A stretch of DNA of 64,000 nucleotides from Comamonadaceae bacterium UBA2121 (GTDB lineage Bacteria > Pseudomonadota > Gammaproteobacteria > Burkholderiales > Burkholderiaceae_C), in the NCBI GenBank assembly GCA_002331385.1, contig DCYB01000002.1, positions 62,001 to 126,000 of the forward strand, given 5' to 3'. Under the pieces are notes generated by a model that worked only from the letters and a program-made list of their open reading frames with translations, did no database searches and had not been told where the DNA came from. The position numbers were made by a program, and so were the translations under genes. Every line of letters begins with the position of its first letter. The first letter of the stretch is position 1. Below are positions 19,701 through 27,444 of this stretch, in pieces.

Positions 19701-20106
19701 CATAAAGAATGTTGGGACTACCGAACATGCGAATGAAGCGCTCAACCCATTCGGCGCTATCGACCATTGGCGTGCCGCTGGGCGTCGTTACCGCAAACGC
19801 CACCGATTCGGCTCCATGCGCTTCACGCGCAGCCAACAATCGCCTGGCGATTTCGTCGAGCGCCTCATCCCAGGTAATACGCTCCCAGCCAGCGTCGTCT
19901 GCATCACGCGCAGCGGTACGACGCATGGGATAGGTAATTCGCAAAGGACTGGCCAAAAGCTCAGGCGCAGCGCGCCCCTTTGCACACAGCGCGCCACCTG
20001 TGGGGTGTGTAGGCAAAGGTGAGACTTGGATCAAGCGCCCGTTTTTAATCTCATTGAGAGATCCACAACGCGATCGGCACAAAGTGCAGTAGCCAGTTTT
20101 ATTCAT
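16753..20106 (-). CDS. Molybdopterin oxidoreductase fused to a VanB-type flavin/2Fe-2S reductase
   Basis: 1117 residues in one uninterrupted frame. N-terminal half (1-780): bis-MGD oxidoreductase of the DMSO reductase superfamily with a [4Fe-4S] motif (Cys7, Cys10, Cys14, Cys41), molybdopterin regions (DTVLLWGHNPART, VVDPKQDGSGQQADLW), a probable Mo-ligating Cys near residue 140 (VEVCGWHKDYA) and a C-terminal cofactor domain (about 650-770). C-terminal half (785-1117): FAD domain (RRAYSLVGP), NAD-binding domain (LLVAGGIGITPFLGY, YLCGSPGFL) and plant-type [2Fe-2S] (CRVGQCESC ... CLTC), as in phthalate/vanillate oxygenase reductases. It should pass electrons between NAD(P)H and Mo in one chain. 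Substrate unknown. Confidence 0.92.
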   Translation of the reverse strand: MNKTGYCTLCRSRCGSLNEIKNGRLIQVSPLPTHPTGGALCAKGRAAPELLASPLRITYPMRRTAARDADDAGWERITWDEALDEIARRLLAAREAHGAESVAFAVTTPSGTPMVDSAEWVERFIRMFGSPNILYAVEVCGWHKDYAHALTFGRGIGVPDLEHADTVLLWGHNPARTWLAQATRVGAARQRGAKVVVVDPKQDGSGQQADLWVPVRPGADGALALGAIRHLLETDSFDARFVGQWTNGPLLVDMESERLLRANELDTTASADDFLACDAHGRVFARRALSAPDAHAPDACQLFAEGEFTDAAGRHRRYATVLSLLKRHVAPFTEEHVADITWVASEKVHAFNALFMHAPKLAYHSWTGVGQHTNATQTERAIATLYALAGACDKEGGNLWTSAPPYRLVNDYQSLLPLEQQKKALGLDELPLGPPALGWITSRDLCRAVFDADPYPVRTLFSFGTNLVVTQADSERNQRMLQALDFHVHVDMFMNPTAQSADIVLPASLPWEREALRCGFEISQEAVEHVQLRQKMVDPLGETRADYAIVMDLARRMGMADNMFGGDIEAGWNHQLGPLGITVDDLRKRPEGIRFPQPTSRQKFAQTNADGSVIGFRTPSGLVEIYSEALLDIDQPALPTFVESAEHPGTSDEYPIVLTTAKNGWFIHSSLRHVASLRRKSPEPQVMIGVDHASAIGVHEGEWVRVVTPKGSVRQKVQISKTLDNRVAIAEFGWWQGCEPLGRTSVRVLDRNNASINGVLSDEHRDPVSGSVPLRATICRIEADAEANQGSWSGTRTFRIAAKRRAAEDIEQFDFVPVDGKALPDFLAGQHVIVSTDDIDVRRAYSLVGPNQKPERLSIAVRLARTSNQPDGRMSSHLHGLSVGSLVCLSQPTGAYNIPTDTSRPILLVAGGIGITPFLGYLRALWQLREAGLSTPPVSLVYSVRPDAPYPFAQELTELAAAIGTVTIDFVYGPGTPDFSMVDAPLLERQPLAYLCGSPGFLNAMREALIDKGLHNFNIFEETFFAEVQIPKTLQPQTVCIANTDESFEWTPSMGTLLDAAERAEISMPSGCRVGQCESCLVTVVEGKVAHLNKWDGPSDTCLTCMSIPLTPVVLRK

Positions 20107-20117
20107 GGTGCAATCAA

Positions 20118-20136
20118 GTAGCGCGTGACACGCTAC
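20118..20136. promoter_or_regulatory. Inverted repeat upstream of the Mo oxidoreductase (candidate operator)
   Basis: Arms GTAGCG (20118-20123) and CGCTAC (20131-20136) separated by seven bases, 12-30 bases before the ATG at 20106. A related sequence (ACGCGTCACACGT) occurs at about 20253. A perfect ten-base palindrome GGTAATTACC lies at 20184-20193 in the same AT-rich leader. These could be sites for the nearby GntR/FCD regulator. Confidence 0.4.
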
Positions 20137-20380
20137 ATCAACGAATTGCCATGATACGGCTCAAAATTCAGTTATTTCGTAATGGTAATTACCTAAATTG
20201 CTTGCTTTTTCGTGTAAAAAATTTCCATTAAAGAGAAATCAATAGTAAGTAACGCGTCACACGTCAATGCGACCAAATCGAAAGCCAGGGCGTGTTTACA
20301 CTTAGGCAATCCACTAGCCACACTTACGAAGCTGATGAAGCTGAAGACCATGGAATTGCCCCTGAAAAACGGCGTTCTTA

Positions 20381-20660
20381 CCAGTGCTGTGCGCCCAATG
20401 GGACGTCAGCACCAGCGGATACTTCCATTGGCTAAGCAGGAGTCTTGAGGAAAACTGCTGCACGACCACTTGCTGCAGCGACAGTGCTGCACTGGCGCAT
20501 ATCTGGGCGATTCACGCTGAAGTCAAAGGCGAATCCGGCTGGCCTGCATGCAAAAGAAACTACAGGCTCAGGGATTGCGAATCGGCAAGGAGCGGACCGC
20601 CTGAACAGAGATGTGCAAGCGCCTTTTGTCTTACAAGGTATCGGCATCCCTGCTTAAGTC
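20381..20660 (+). pseudogene. Degraded IS3-family transposase (OrfB) remnant
   Basis: Translation across two frames gives pieces that match the N-terminal part of IS3-family OrfB in order: LCAQWDVSTSGYFHWLSR (compare CRxLxVSxSGYYxW), then AHIWAIHAEVKGESGWP, then after a frameshift MQKKLQAQGLRIGKERTA (compare RxxxELxxxGxxVGKxRVxRLM), followed by a stop. The DDE catalytic core is missing. The flanks from 20140 to 20330 and from 20670 to 20930 hold no recognisable gene and are AT-richer than the neighbours. Identification is by pattern only and the edges are approximate. Confidence 0.55.
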
Positions 20661-20938
20661 AAGCCTAAGCCAAGCGCCGCACAATCGTTTGACCACCTCG
20701 AACGCGCTGACTGCTGATATCGAGGCACCCTGCTTCCGTGCCAAAAATTCCAGCTCCAGTGTGGATCGACACGTCGAAACCCAAATTCCACCAATGCAAT
20801 CAACAGGTTGCATTGAGTTTGAATGTATTCCGAGTACAAGACCCAAGAAGAAGCGATAGCGACCCGGTGACTACCCATTCGTCCGACTCTTGAGATTGAA
20901 ATCCTCATACCCAAGTAAAATAGTTGGGAACTTATCCT

Positions 20939-20965
20939 TTAGCACTCGCTCCAACAGAGTGCTAA
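20939..20965. promoter_or_regulatory. CIRCE element (HrcA operator) upstream of rpoH
   Basis: TTAGCACTC (20939-20947), nine-base spacer, GAGTGCTAA (20957-20965): a perfect CIRCE consensus. It lies 31 bases before the favoured rpoH start. HrcA binding here would couple the sigma-32 regulon to HrcA/GroEL control, as known for some betaproteobacteria. Confidence 0.93.
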
Positions 20966-20996
20966 TATGAATCGAATCGATGAAAGGATGACTCTG

Positions 20997-21938
20997 ATGA
21001 ACCTGCAAGCTGCATCATCCTCGACGACTCTGGCACCTGCCAACCCTTGGGCGCTGGTGCCTCCGTTGGGGAATCTGGATGCCTATATTTCTGCAGTGAA
21101 CCGGCTGCCTCTTCTGACGCCTGAAGAGGAGCAGACTTTTGCACGTCGCCTCAAAAATGATAGCGACTTGGACGCTGCTGGCCGCTTAGTGCTCTCGCAC
21201 CTGCGTCTTGTAGTATCCATTTCCCGCCAGTATCTGGGTTACGGGCTGCCGCATGGCGACCTGATCCAGGAAGGCAATGTCGGTCTGATGAAGGCCGTGA
21301 AGCGTTTCGACCCCGATCAGGGTGTGCGACTGGTGTCCTACGCCATGCACTGGATCAAGGCCGAAATCCATGAATACATTTTGAAGAACTGGCGCATGGT
21401 CAAGGTGGCGACCACCAAGGCGCAACGCAAGCTGTTCTTCAATCTGCGCTCGATGAAGCAAGGCTTCAAGGCCGACTCGGCTCTGGACGAGAACGCCACC
21501 CTGCGCGACACGCTGTCTGACCATGAAATTGATATGGTGGCGCAGCAGCTGAATGTCAAGCGGGAAGAAGTCATCGAGATGGAAACCCGCCTGTCGGGCG
21601 GCGACGTGCTGCTGGACCCCGCGCCCAGCGACGATGGCGAGCAGGCCTTTGGCCCGATTGCCTATCTGTCGGACGCGAGCCATGAGCCCACGGCGATGAT
21701 CGAAAGCCGTCAGCGGGACTCGCTGGCGTCTGATGGCATTGCCACGGCGCTGGAGAGTCTGGACGAGCGCAGCCGCCGTATCGTGGAAGAACGCTGGCTG
21801 AAGGTCAACGACGACGGCTCGGGCGGCATGACGCTGCATGAGTTGGCTGCCGTGTATGGCGTGAGCGCCGAGCGCATTCGCCAGATCGAAGTGGCCGCGA
21901 TGAAGAAGATGAAAAAGGCGCTGGCGGATTACGCCTGA
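20997..21938 (+). CDS. rpoH: RNA polymerase sigma-32 factor RpoH
   Basis: Heat-shock sigma factor. 313 residues from ATG 20997, preceded by AAAGGA at eight bases; ATG 20967 touches the CIRCE and has no ribosome site, and 20988 overlaps the Shine-Dalgarno sequence. Region 1.2 (NLDAYISAVNRLPLLTPEEE), region 2 (LVLSHLRLVVSISRQYLGYG, DLIQEGNVGLMKAVKRFDPD, RLVSYAMHWIKAEIHEYILK), the RpoH box (TTKAQRKLFFNLRS) and region 4 with helix-turn-helix (TLHELAAVYGVSAERIRQIE) are all present. A strong terminator follows the gene. Confidence 0.97.
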   Translation: MNLQAASSSTTLAPANPWALVPPLGNLDAYISAVNRLPLLTPEEEQTFARRLKNDSDLDAAGRLVLSHLRLVVSISRQYLGYGLPHGDLIQEGNVGLMKAVKRFDPDQGVRLVSYAMHWIKAEIHEYILKNWRMVKVATTKAQRKLFFNLRSMKQGFKADSALDENATLRDTLSDHEIDMVAQQLNVKREEVIEMETRLSGGDVLLDPAPSDDGEQAFGPIAYLSDASHEPTAMIESRQRDSLASDGIATALESLDERSRRIVEERWLKVNDDGSGGMTLHELAAVYGVSAERIRQIEVAAMKKMKKALADYA

Positions 21939-21982
21939 TGCCAGGGCGCTGCAGCCAATGCGCTGCAGCAGGATAATGGAGA

Positions 21983-22013
21983 GCGCGCAGTCCCCGAGGC
22001 TGCGCGCTTTTTT
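21983..22013 (+). terminator. Intrinsic terminator of rpoH
   Basis: Perfect eight-base stem GCGCGCAG / CTGCGCGC (21983-21990, 22000-22007), nine-base loop, then six T residues (22008-22013), 45 bases after the rpoH stop. Confidence 0.88.
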
Positions 22014-22075
22014 GTTTGTGTGCCGGGCCGCCAGCCCATCAGTTGGCGCGGCCCCGATTGGAAAGAAAGCTGCCT

Positions 22076-23077
22076 GTGTCCCGATCGAATTTTCGCCTTC
22101 GCCGCTCCCTTGCCCTGAGCCTGCTTGCCGCACTGGCCGTGCCTGCCAGCTATGCCACCAGCACGCAGAATTGGCCCGTCAAGCCGCTGCGCATCGTCGT
22201 GGGCTTTCCGGGCGGATCCTCGCCGGATCTGACAGCGCGCACATTTTCCGAGCCGCTCTCGAAGATGCTCGGCCAGCCAGTGATCATCGAGAACAAGGTG
22301 GGCGCAGGTGGCAACATTGGGGCGGACTACGTCGCCAAAGCGAAGGATGACCACACCATCGGGCTGTTCATCAACGGCAATCTGACCATCGCCAAGCTCA
22401 TCAATCCGCGGGTGCCCTACGACCCGCAAAAGGATCTGGCGCCGCTCACACTGGTGGGCGTTTCGCCTCTCGTGCTGACTGCGCCCATGCACCTGTCTGA
22501 CGCGCCCGATGGCAATGACCCCCGCGCGTTTCTGGCCGCGGCAAAGAAGGCTGGCGACAAGTGGAGCTACGGCACGCCGGGCGTCGGCACCGTGGGCCAC
22601 ATCGGTACCGAGTTGATGAAGGCGCGCACCGGCATTGCGCCCGTGCACGTGCCCTACCCCGGCTATCCGCAGGTGGCGCAGGCGATGCTGGGCGGGCAGT
22701 TGCAGATGTCGCTGCTGCCGCCCGCACTCGCGCAGGCGCAGGAAAAGGCAGGCAAGCTGCGCTTGATCGGCGTGACGGCGGCGGGGCGCAGCACGCTCGC
22801 GCCACACGTGCCGAGTCTGGCCGAAGCGGGTGTGCCCGACCTGAATCTGGAAATGTGGAACGCCTTTGCCGCGCCTGTTTCCATGCCCGCCGCGATCCGC
22901 ACCCGGCTGTCGAACGCGCTGATCGAGATTGCCCGCACCCCTGAGGTGCGCGAGAAACTGTTCCAGCAAGGTTGGCAGGCCGTCGGCTCATCGCCAGAGG
23001 GCCTGGCCAACCGGATCCAGAGCGACACGGCCACCATGGGCAAGGTCATCAAGGACCAGAACATCCGCGCCGAGTAA
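22076..23077 (+). CDS. Bug-family (TctC) tripartite tricarboxylate transporter binding protein
   Basis: Periplasmic solute-binding protein for a carboxylate or similar ligand. 333 residues from GTG 22076 (VSRSNFRLRRSL), preceded by GGAAAGAAAG; a GTG at 22016 lies inside the rpoH terminator tract and is unlikely. Signal peptide SLALSLLAALAVPASYA. Family motifs follow: WPVKPLRIVVGFPGGSSPD, KMLGQPVIIENKVGAGGNIG, VPYDPQKDLAPLTLV, GHIGTELMKA and GVPDLNLEMWNAF. No TctA/TctB partner is nearby, which is normal for this expanded family. Convergent with the SCO gene; an eight-base inverted repeat (23093-23119) lies at the junction. Ligand unknown. Confidence 0.93.
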   Translation: MSRSNFRLRRSLALSLLAALAVPASYATSTQNWPVKPLRIVVGFPGGSSPDLTARTFSEPLSKMLGQPVIIENKVGAGGNIGADYVAKAKDDHTIGLFINGNLTIAKLINPRVPYDPQKDLAPLTLVGVSPLVLTAPMHLSDAPDGNDPRAFLAAAKKAGDKWSYGTPGVGTVGHIGTELMKARTGIAPVHVPYPGYPQVAQAMLGGQLQMSLLPPALAQAQEKAGKLRLIGVTAAGRSTLAPHVPSLAEAGVPDLNLEMWNAFAAPVSMPAAIRTRLSNALIEIARTPEVREKLFQQGWQAVGSSPEGLANRIQSDTATMGKVIKDQNIRAE

Positions 23078-23110
23078 CGCGGCGATTAACGCGCGGAGTA
23101 AGGCGGCAAC

Positions 23111-23719
23111 CTACTCCGCCAGCAGCGCCTTCACGTCGGCCAGCAGCACCTGCGCGCCGCTGCCATAGCGCTCGTAAACGCGCAGGCGGCCCTGCGGGTC
23201 ATAGACGTAGCTGCCTGCCGAGTGGTCCATGGTGTAGCTGGTCGGGGTCTTGCCTTCGACGCGCTTGTAGTAAATCTTGAAATCCTTGGCGATGGCAGCG
23301 AGTTGCTCTGGCGTGGGCAGCAGCGCAACAAAAGTCGGATCGAAATTCGCCATGTAGGCCTTGAGCACTTCGGGGCGATCGCGTTCGGGATCGACCGACA
23401 CGAAGATGCCTTGCAGGCGCTCGCCGTCGGCGCCCAGCGCGCGCTTCACTTCGGCCAGCTCGCTCATGCTGGTAGGACACACGTCGGGGCATTGGGTGTA
23501 GCCAAAGAACACGACCACGACCTTGCCCGCAAAATCCTTCATCGTGCGCACCTTGCCGTCCTGATCGGGCAGCGAGAAGTCGCGCGCGTATTCGGCGCCC
23601 GTCACATCCACGCCCTGGAACACGGCCTTGCTCTTCTTGTCGCAGGCGGTCAGCCCGCCGAGCGTCACCGCCAGCACGCCCATGGCAGCCAGGGATTTCA
23701 GTGCATCACGTTTCTTCAT
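23111..23719 (-). CDS. SCO1/SenC family copper chaperone for cytochrome oxidase
   Basis: Periplasm-facing thioredoxin-fold protein that delivers copper to the CuA site of subunit II. 202 residues. N-terminal lipoprotein-like anchor (LAVTLGGLTACD, lipobox LTAC), copper-binding pair in QCPDVCPTSM and the conserved His in MDHSAGSYVYDPQGR. Seven bases downstream of ctaB, and the last gene of the oxidase assembly run. Confidence 0.95.
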   Translation of the reverse strand: MKKRDALKSLAAMGVLAVTLGGLTACDKKSKAVFQGVDVTGAEYARDFSLPDQDGKVRTMKDFAGKVVVVFFGYTQCPDVCPTSMSELAEVKRALGADGERLQGIFVSVDPERDRPEVLKAYMANFDPTFVALLPTPEQLAAIAKDFKIYYKRVEGKTPTSYTMDHSAGSYVYDPQGRLRVYERYGSGAQVLLADVKALLAE

Positions 23720-23726
23720 AAGCCTC

Positions 23727-24680
23727 TCAAAACATCACGTAGTGATCCACCAGCAGCGCGGCAAACAGCACACTCAGATGGATCAGCGAAAAGCGGAAAG
23801 TCTTGCGCGCCAGGGCGTCGGAATACTCGCGCCAGAGCATGAACCCATAGGCACAAAATCCAAAACCCAGCACCACCGCAGCGGCCAGATAGATCCACGA
23901 ACTCATGCCGTAGACAAACGGCATCAGGCAGCCCGCAAACAGGATCAGCGTATAGAGGAACACTTGCAGGCGCGTGAACTCGTTGCCGTGCGTGACGGGC
24001 AGCATGGGCAGGCCGGACTTGCGGTAATCCTCCACGCGGTACAGCGCCAGCGCCCAGAAGTGCGGCGGCGTCCACAGGAAGATGATGAGGAAGAGAATCA
24101 TCGCCTCAGGGCCGACGTTGTCGGTCATCGCGGCCCAGCCGAGCACTGGCGGCATGGCGCCCGAAGCGCCGCCGATCACGATGTTCTGCGGCGTGAGCGG
24201 CTTGAGGATCACCGTGTAGATCACGGCGTAACCCACGAACGTGGCAAACGTCAGCCACATCGTCAGCGGATTGACGAACACGTACAGCAGCGCCGAACCA
24301 ATCGCGCACAGCATGGCCGAGAACAGCAGTGTCTGCACGTTGGACAACTCGCCCTTGGCCGTGGGGCGCCAGGCGGTGCGCTTCATCTTCGCGTCGATGC
24401 CCTGCTCCACGATGCAATTGAACGCCGCCGCCGCACCCGCCACCAGCCAGATACCGGCACTGGCCACGGCCATCAGGCCCCATTGGTGCAGGCTCGGCAA
24501 ACCGGGCACGGCCAGCACCATGCCGATGAAGGCACAAAACACGATGAGCTGCACCACGCGCGGCTTGGTCAGTGCATAGAACTGCCGCCAGCGCGAAGGC
24601 AGGTGGACCGGTGCCCGCGCGGCCGTTGGTGCGGGCGCGGGCGCAGGTGTCGAAGGTGAAGGAGAAGGAGCGGCGCTCAT
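23727..24680 (-). CDS. ctaB: Protoheme IX farnesyltransferase (heme O synthase)
   Basis: Inner-membrane UbiA-type prenyltransferase that adds farnesyl to heme B, making heme O for the aa3 oxidase. 317 residues. An Ala/Pro-rich N-terminal extension precedes YALTKPRVVQLIVFCAFIG. Asp-rich motifs: NCIVEQGIDAKMKRTAWRP and the later YRVEDYRKSGLPMLPV. ATG 24680 overlaps the ctaA stop as ATGA, which settles the start against the longer open frame. Confidence 0.96.
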   Translation of the reverse strand: MSAAPSPSPSTPAPAPAPTAARAPVHLPSRWRQFYALTKPRVVQLIVFCAFIGMVLAVPGLPSLHQWGLMAVASAGIWLVAGAAAAFNCIVEQGIDAKMKRTAWRPTAKGELSNVQTLLFSAMLCAIGSALLYVFVNPLTMWLTFATFVGYAVIYTVILKPLTPQNIVIGGASGAMPPVLGWAAMTDNVGPEAMILFLIIFLWTPPHFWALALYRVEDYRKSGLPMLPVTHGNEFTRLQVFLYTLILFAGCLMPFVYGMSSWIYLAAAVVLGFGFCAYGFMLWREYSDALARKTFRFSLIHLSVLFAALLVDHYVMF

Positions 24681-25921
24681 GCGGAAACTTTCGAGGTGCC
24701 AGGGCGCACCGGTGTCGTATCTGGTCGGCCCTGCTGCGGGCTGATGACCATTTCTGCCTCGCTGGCCGCAGTGCGGCTGCTGGCAATGCCCCAGGTCAGC
24801 ACCACCAGCAAGGCAGCAGCGCCGCCCGTGTGCAGCACAGCGGCCACCAGCGGCCAGTCCAGCACCACGTTCGACAAACCCGTCAGGAACTGCAGCACGG
24901 TCAGGCCCACCAGCCAGCGCATCTGGTCGCGCAGCCGTTGCGCGCGATGCAGTCGCCATGCGAGCAGCAGCAACGCCGCCAACACCACATAGGCGGCCAG
25001 CCGGTGTGTGTAGTGGATCGCCGTCAGGGCCTGGAAACTGATGTGGCTGCCATCCTTGAGCAGCCCCAGTTCACGCCAGATCTGGAAGCCCTGCGCAAAA
25101 TCCATGTCGGGCCACCAACTGCCGTGGCAGGTCGGGAACGTGGTGCAGGCGAGCACCGCGTAGTTCGTGCTGACCCAGCCACCCAGCAGCGTCTGGATCA
25201 CCACCAGCAGCGCCGTCGCGAGCATGCCAATATAAAGCGAACGCGGTACCAGCGTTGGCTGCAGGTGCTTGGTGTGCAGCGTCTGCTGCACGGCCTGTAC
25301 GCACAGCAGCATGAGCAGCACCGAGCCGCCGATCAGGTGCAGCGTGACGATGGCGGGAAACAGCTTCATGGTCACGGTCCAGGCACCAAACGCGCCTTGC
25401 AGACAGACCCAGAACAGCGTGAACGTGGGCCACCACGGACTCATGGGCGAGGACGCCCCGCCGCCCTCCTGTGCATGCGCGCGGCGCGCCTGCCTGCGCT
25501 GCCACCATGCGCCCACCGTGAGCACGATGATGAGCACGCCCACCGTGGTCGCCAGATAACGGTGAATCATCTCCACCCACGCTTTACCGTGCGTGACGGG
25601 GCCAGTCGGCATGGCGGTCTGCGCGGCGGTGATTTCCGCATGTGCGCCCACCGGGCTAGCGTTGCCATAGCAACCCGGCCAATCGGGACAGCCCAATCCT
25701 GAATCGGTCAGGCGCGTGAAGGCACCAAACAGCACCAGATCGAAGGTCAGAAACAGCGTCAGCACCGTCAGGGCCTGCAGCTTGCGCACGGGGGCGTGAT
25801 GGCGGTTGCGCAGCCACACCCATGTGAGCGGCGCCAGTGCAATCACCAGCCCGAAAGCCATCAGCTCCAGCACCGGCGCAAAGTCGTACAGCGGCTGCAT
25901 GTCGCTTGCACCCAGACTCAT
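24677..25921 (-). CDS. ctaA: Heme A synthase (COX15/CtaA)
   Basis: Oxidises heme O to heme A in the inner membrane. 414 residues with eight predicted spans. Markers: GAFTRLTDSGLGCPDWPGCYG (the family Cys pair in loop 1), WVEMIHRYLATTVGVLI and LHLIGGSVLLML (heme His), and near the end YTHRLAAYVVLA. The start at 25921 overlaps the upstream stop as ATGA. Confidence 0.95.
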   Translation of the reverse strand: MSLGASDMQPLYDFAPVLELMAFGLVIALAPLTWVWLRNRHHAPVRKLQALTVLTLFLTFDLVLFGAFTRLTDSGLGCPDWPGCYGNASPVGAHAEITAAQTAMPTGPVTHGKAWVEMIHRYLATTVGVLIIVLTVGAWWQRRQARRAHAQEGGGASSPMSPWWPTFTLFWVCLQGAFGAWTVTMKLFPAIVTLHLIGGSVLLMLLCVQAVQQTLHTKHLQPTLVPRSLYIGMLATALLVVIQTLLGGWVSTNYAVLACTTFPTCHGSWWPDMDFAQGFQIWRELGLLKDGSHISFQALTAIHYTHRLAAYVVLAALLLLAWRLHRAQRLRDQMRWLVGLTVLQFLTGLSNVVLDWPLVAAVLHTGGAAALLVVLTWGIASSRTAASEAEMVISPQQGRPDTTPVRPGTSKVSA

Positions 25922-26676
25922 GGCTTGGCCTCCGTGGCGCGGCCTGCCTGGTCCCACGATGACGAAGCGCGCATCAGGCGCTCCAGATCCCGTTTGGCCC
26001 TGGAGGCGCCCTTGCGATCCATGTGCGCCGGAAAACGCATCATCCAGTTGCCCATCGGGTCGATGACATAAATGTGGTCGGCCAGCGCCTGCCCGGCTGC
26101 GGGTCGTATCCACTGCGCGACCAGCGCGGGATCTGCGCGCAGCACCGTGGCCTGCTGCAGGCCGGACTGCATGTTGGCGGGGATGGCGGCATCGTCCGTG
26201 ACCAGCCAGACCCAATCCATGCGCTCCTTTTCCTTGCCCAGCCCTTCGCGCAACTGGCGCTGCAGATACAGGTTGTCCGGGCACGGCGCCGCACAGGCCG
26301 CAGGCGCTGCGCTGACCAGAAGCCACTGGCCCTTGAGCTGTTCCAGCGGCTCCTTCTTGCCGTCCAGCAACGTCACCATTGCCTGCGGCGGCATCACCTG
26401 CTGCGGCTGGATCAGTTCACCGAAATTGCGCCGTCCTTCGGGCCGGACCACGTAATAGGTGAAGTACGAGGCGATCACCGGCGCTGCACACACCAGCAGC
26501 ACGCTGAGCATCTTCCAGCGGCCAGAACGCGTCTGGCGCGCTTCGGCCTGCGCCATGGCCTCGCCGGTGCTCGGCATGCTGTGCACGGTGAAGGCCAGCG
26601 GACTGTCCGCTTGCGTCTCAGGTGGACGGCTGGCGGCGTGGGCGAATGAAGCGTCGGAAGAGTTGGAACCAGACAT
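25918..26676 (-). CDS. SCO-like membrane-anchored thioredoxin-fold protein of the oxidase cluster
   Basis: About 252 residues; single N-terminal span (WKMLSVLLVCAAPVIASYFT) then a periplasmic domain. APAACAAPCPDN (a CxxxC pair) and DHIYVIDPMGNWMMRF are in the same order as SCO1 CPDVCP and DHSAGSYVYDPQGR in the neighbouring gene, so this looks like a divergent SCO relative in copper or heme insertion. The start is ambiguous: ATG 26676 overlaps SURF1 by 59 bases, while 26577 or 26556 would avoid it. It sits between SURF1 and ctaA and is coupled to ctaA by ATGA. Function inferred. Confidence 0.75.
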   Translation of the reverse strand: MSGSNSSDASFAHAASRPPETQADSPLAFTVHSMPSTGEAMAQAEARQTRSGRWKMLSVLLVCAAPVIASYFTYYVVRPEGRRNFGELIQPQQVMPPQAMVTLLDGKKEPLEQLKGQWLLVSAAPAACAAPCPDNLYLQRQLREGLGKEKERMDWVWLVTDDAAIPANMQSGLQQATVLRADPALVAQWIRPAAGQALADHIYVIDPMGNWMMRFPAHMDRKGASRAKRDLERLMRASSSWDQAGRATEAKP

Positions 26677-27430
26677 AGAGAATTGCCACCAGGGCGCAGA
26701 GCCCGAACCATTGGAATGCGTAGCCGTAATGTTTGTCGACGCCCGCATCGACCGCGGGCCAGTCGCGCAGCAGACCATCGTGGGCATCGCCCGTCGTCTG
26801 CACGATCGACAGTGGCATCACCGGCAAGCCAGTCTCCAGCCGGTAGGCAGCCAAGTCGAGATTCTGCCGGATGCGCGAAGCCCCTGTGCCATTGCCGGAT
26901 GAGCCCAGTTCGTAGAGCCGCGCTGGCCGCGCCGCCACGCGTCCCAGCACCTGCACAGGACCTGCGGGCGTGGCCACGTCGGGCAGTTGCGTGCGGTCTT
27001 CAAAATTGCGTGGCACCCAGCCGCGCTGCACCAGCACCACCGGAGCAGATGGCCCACTGCCCAGACGCAGCGGCGTCATCACATAGAAACCTTGACGGCC
27101 GTGCATCTGGCGGTTGTCCAGATACAGCGAGCGATCGGCCAGCCACTCGCCTTGCAACAGCACTTGCCGGTGCAAGAGCGCATCGGCCTTGGCGTCGGCG
27201 CGCAGGTCGGCATCGTCGGGCGACACCTTTTGCGCCTGATCGAGAAACGCCCCCGCATCCAGCGGCGGCAGCGCCATGCGCTCGTCCATGGCGTGCTGTA
27301 GCGCCTGCTTTTGCGCCGCGCGTGCCAGTTGCCAACGCCCCAGCGACGCCGTCGCCACCATGGCAACCAGCGCCGCCACGGTGACGATCCAGAAACGCCA
27401 TCCCGGCACTCGCCTCGCCTCGTCGTTCAC
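26618..27430 (-). CDS. SURF1-family cytochrome oxidase biogenesis protein
   Basis: Assembly factor for heme A insertion into subunit I. 270 residues with two flanking spans (WRFWIVTVAALVAMVATAS and YAFQWFGLCALVAILYVWF) and a large loop. Family motifs: LGRWQLARAAQK, LDNRQMHGRQGFYVMTPLRL and VLVQRGWVPRNF. Its start lies 14 bases from the divergent DUF2909 gene. Confidence 0.93.
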   Translation of the reverse strand: MNDEARRVPGWRFWIVTVAALVAMVATASLGRWQLARAAQKQALQHAMDERMALPPLDAGAFLDQAQKVSPDDADLRADAKADALLHRQVLLQGEWLADRSLYLDNRQMHGRQGFYVMTPLRLGSGPSAPVVLVQRGWVPRNFEDRTQLPDVATPAGPVQVLGRVAARPARLYELGSSGNGTGASRIRQNLDLAAYRLETGLPVMPLSIVQTTGDAHDGLLRDWPAVDAGVDKHYGYAFQWFGLCALVAILYVWFQLFRRFIRPRRQPST

Positions 27431-27444
27431 GTAATAATGTCCCC

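Noticed and set aside
20384..20668. 94-codon intact gene on the plus strand
   Set aside because: Only its first half resembles IS3 OrfB, and the continuation of the match lies in another frame; annotated as a transposase remnant instead.
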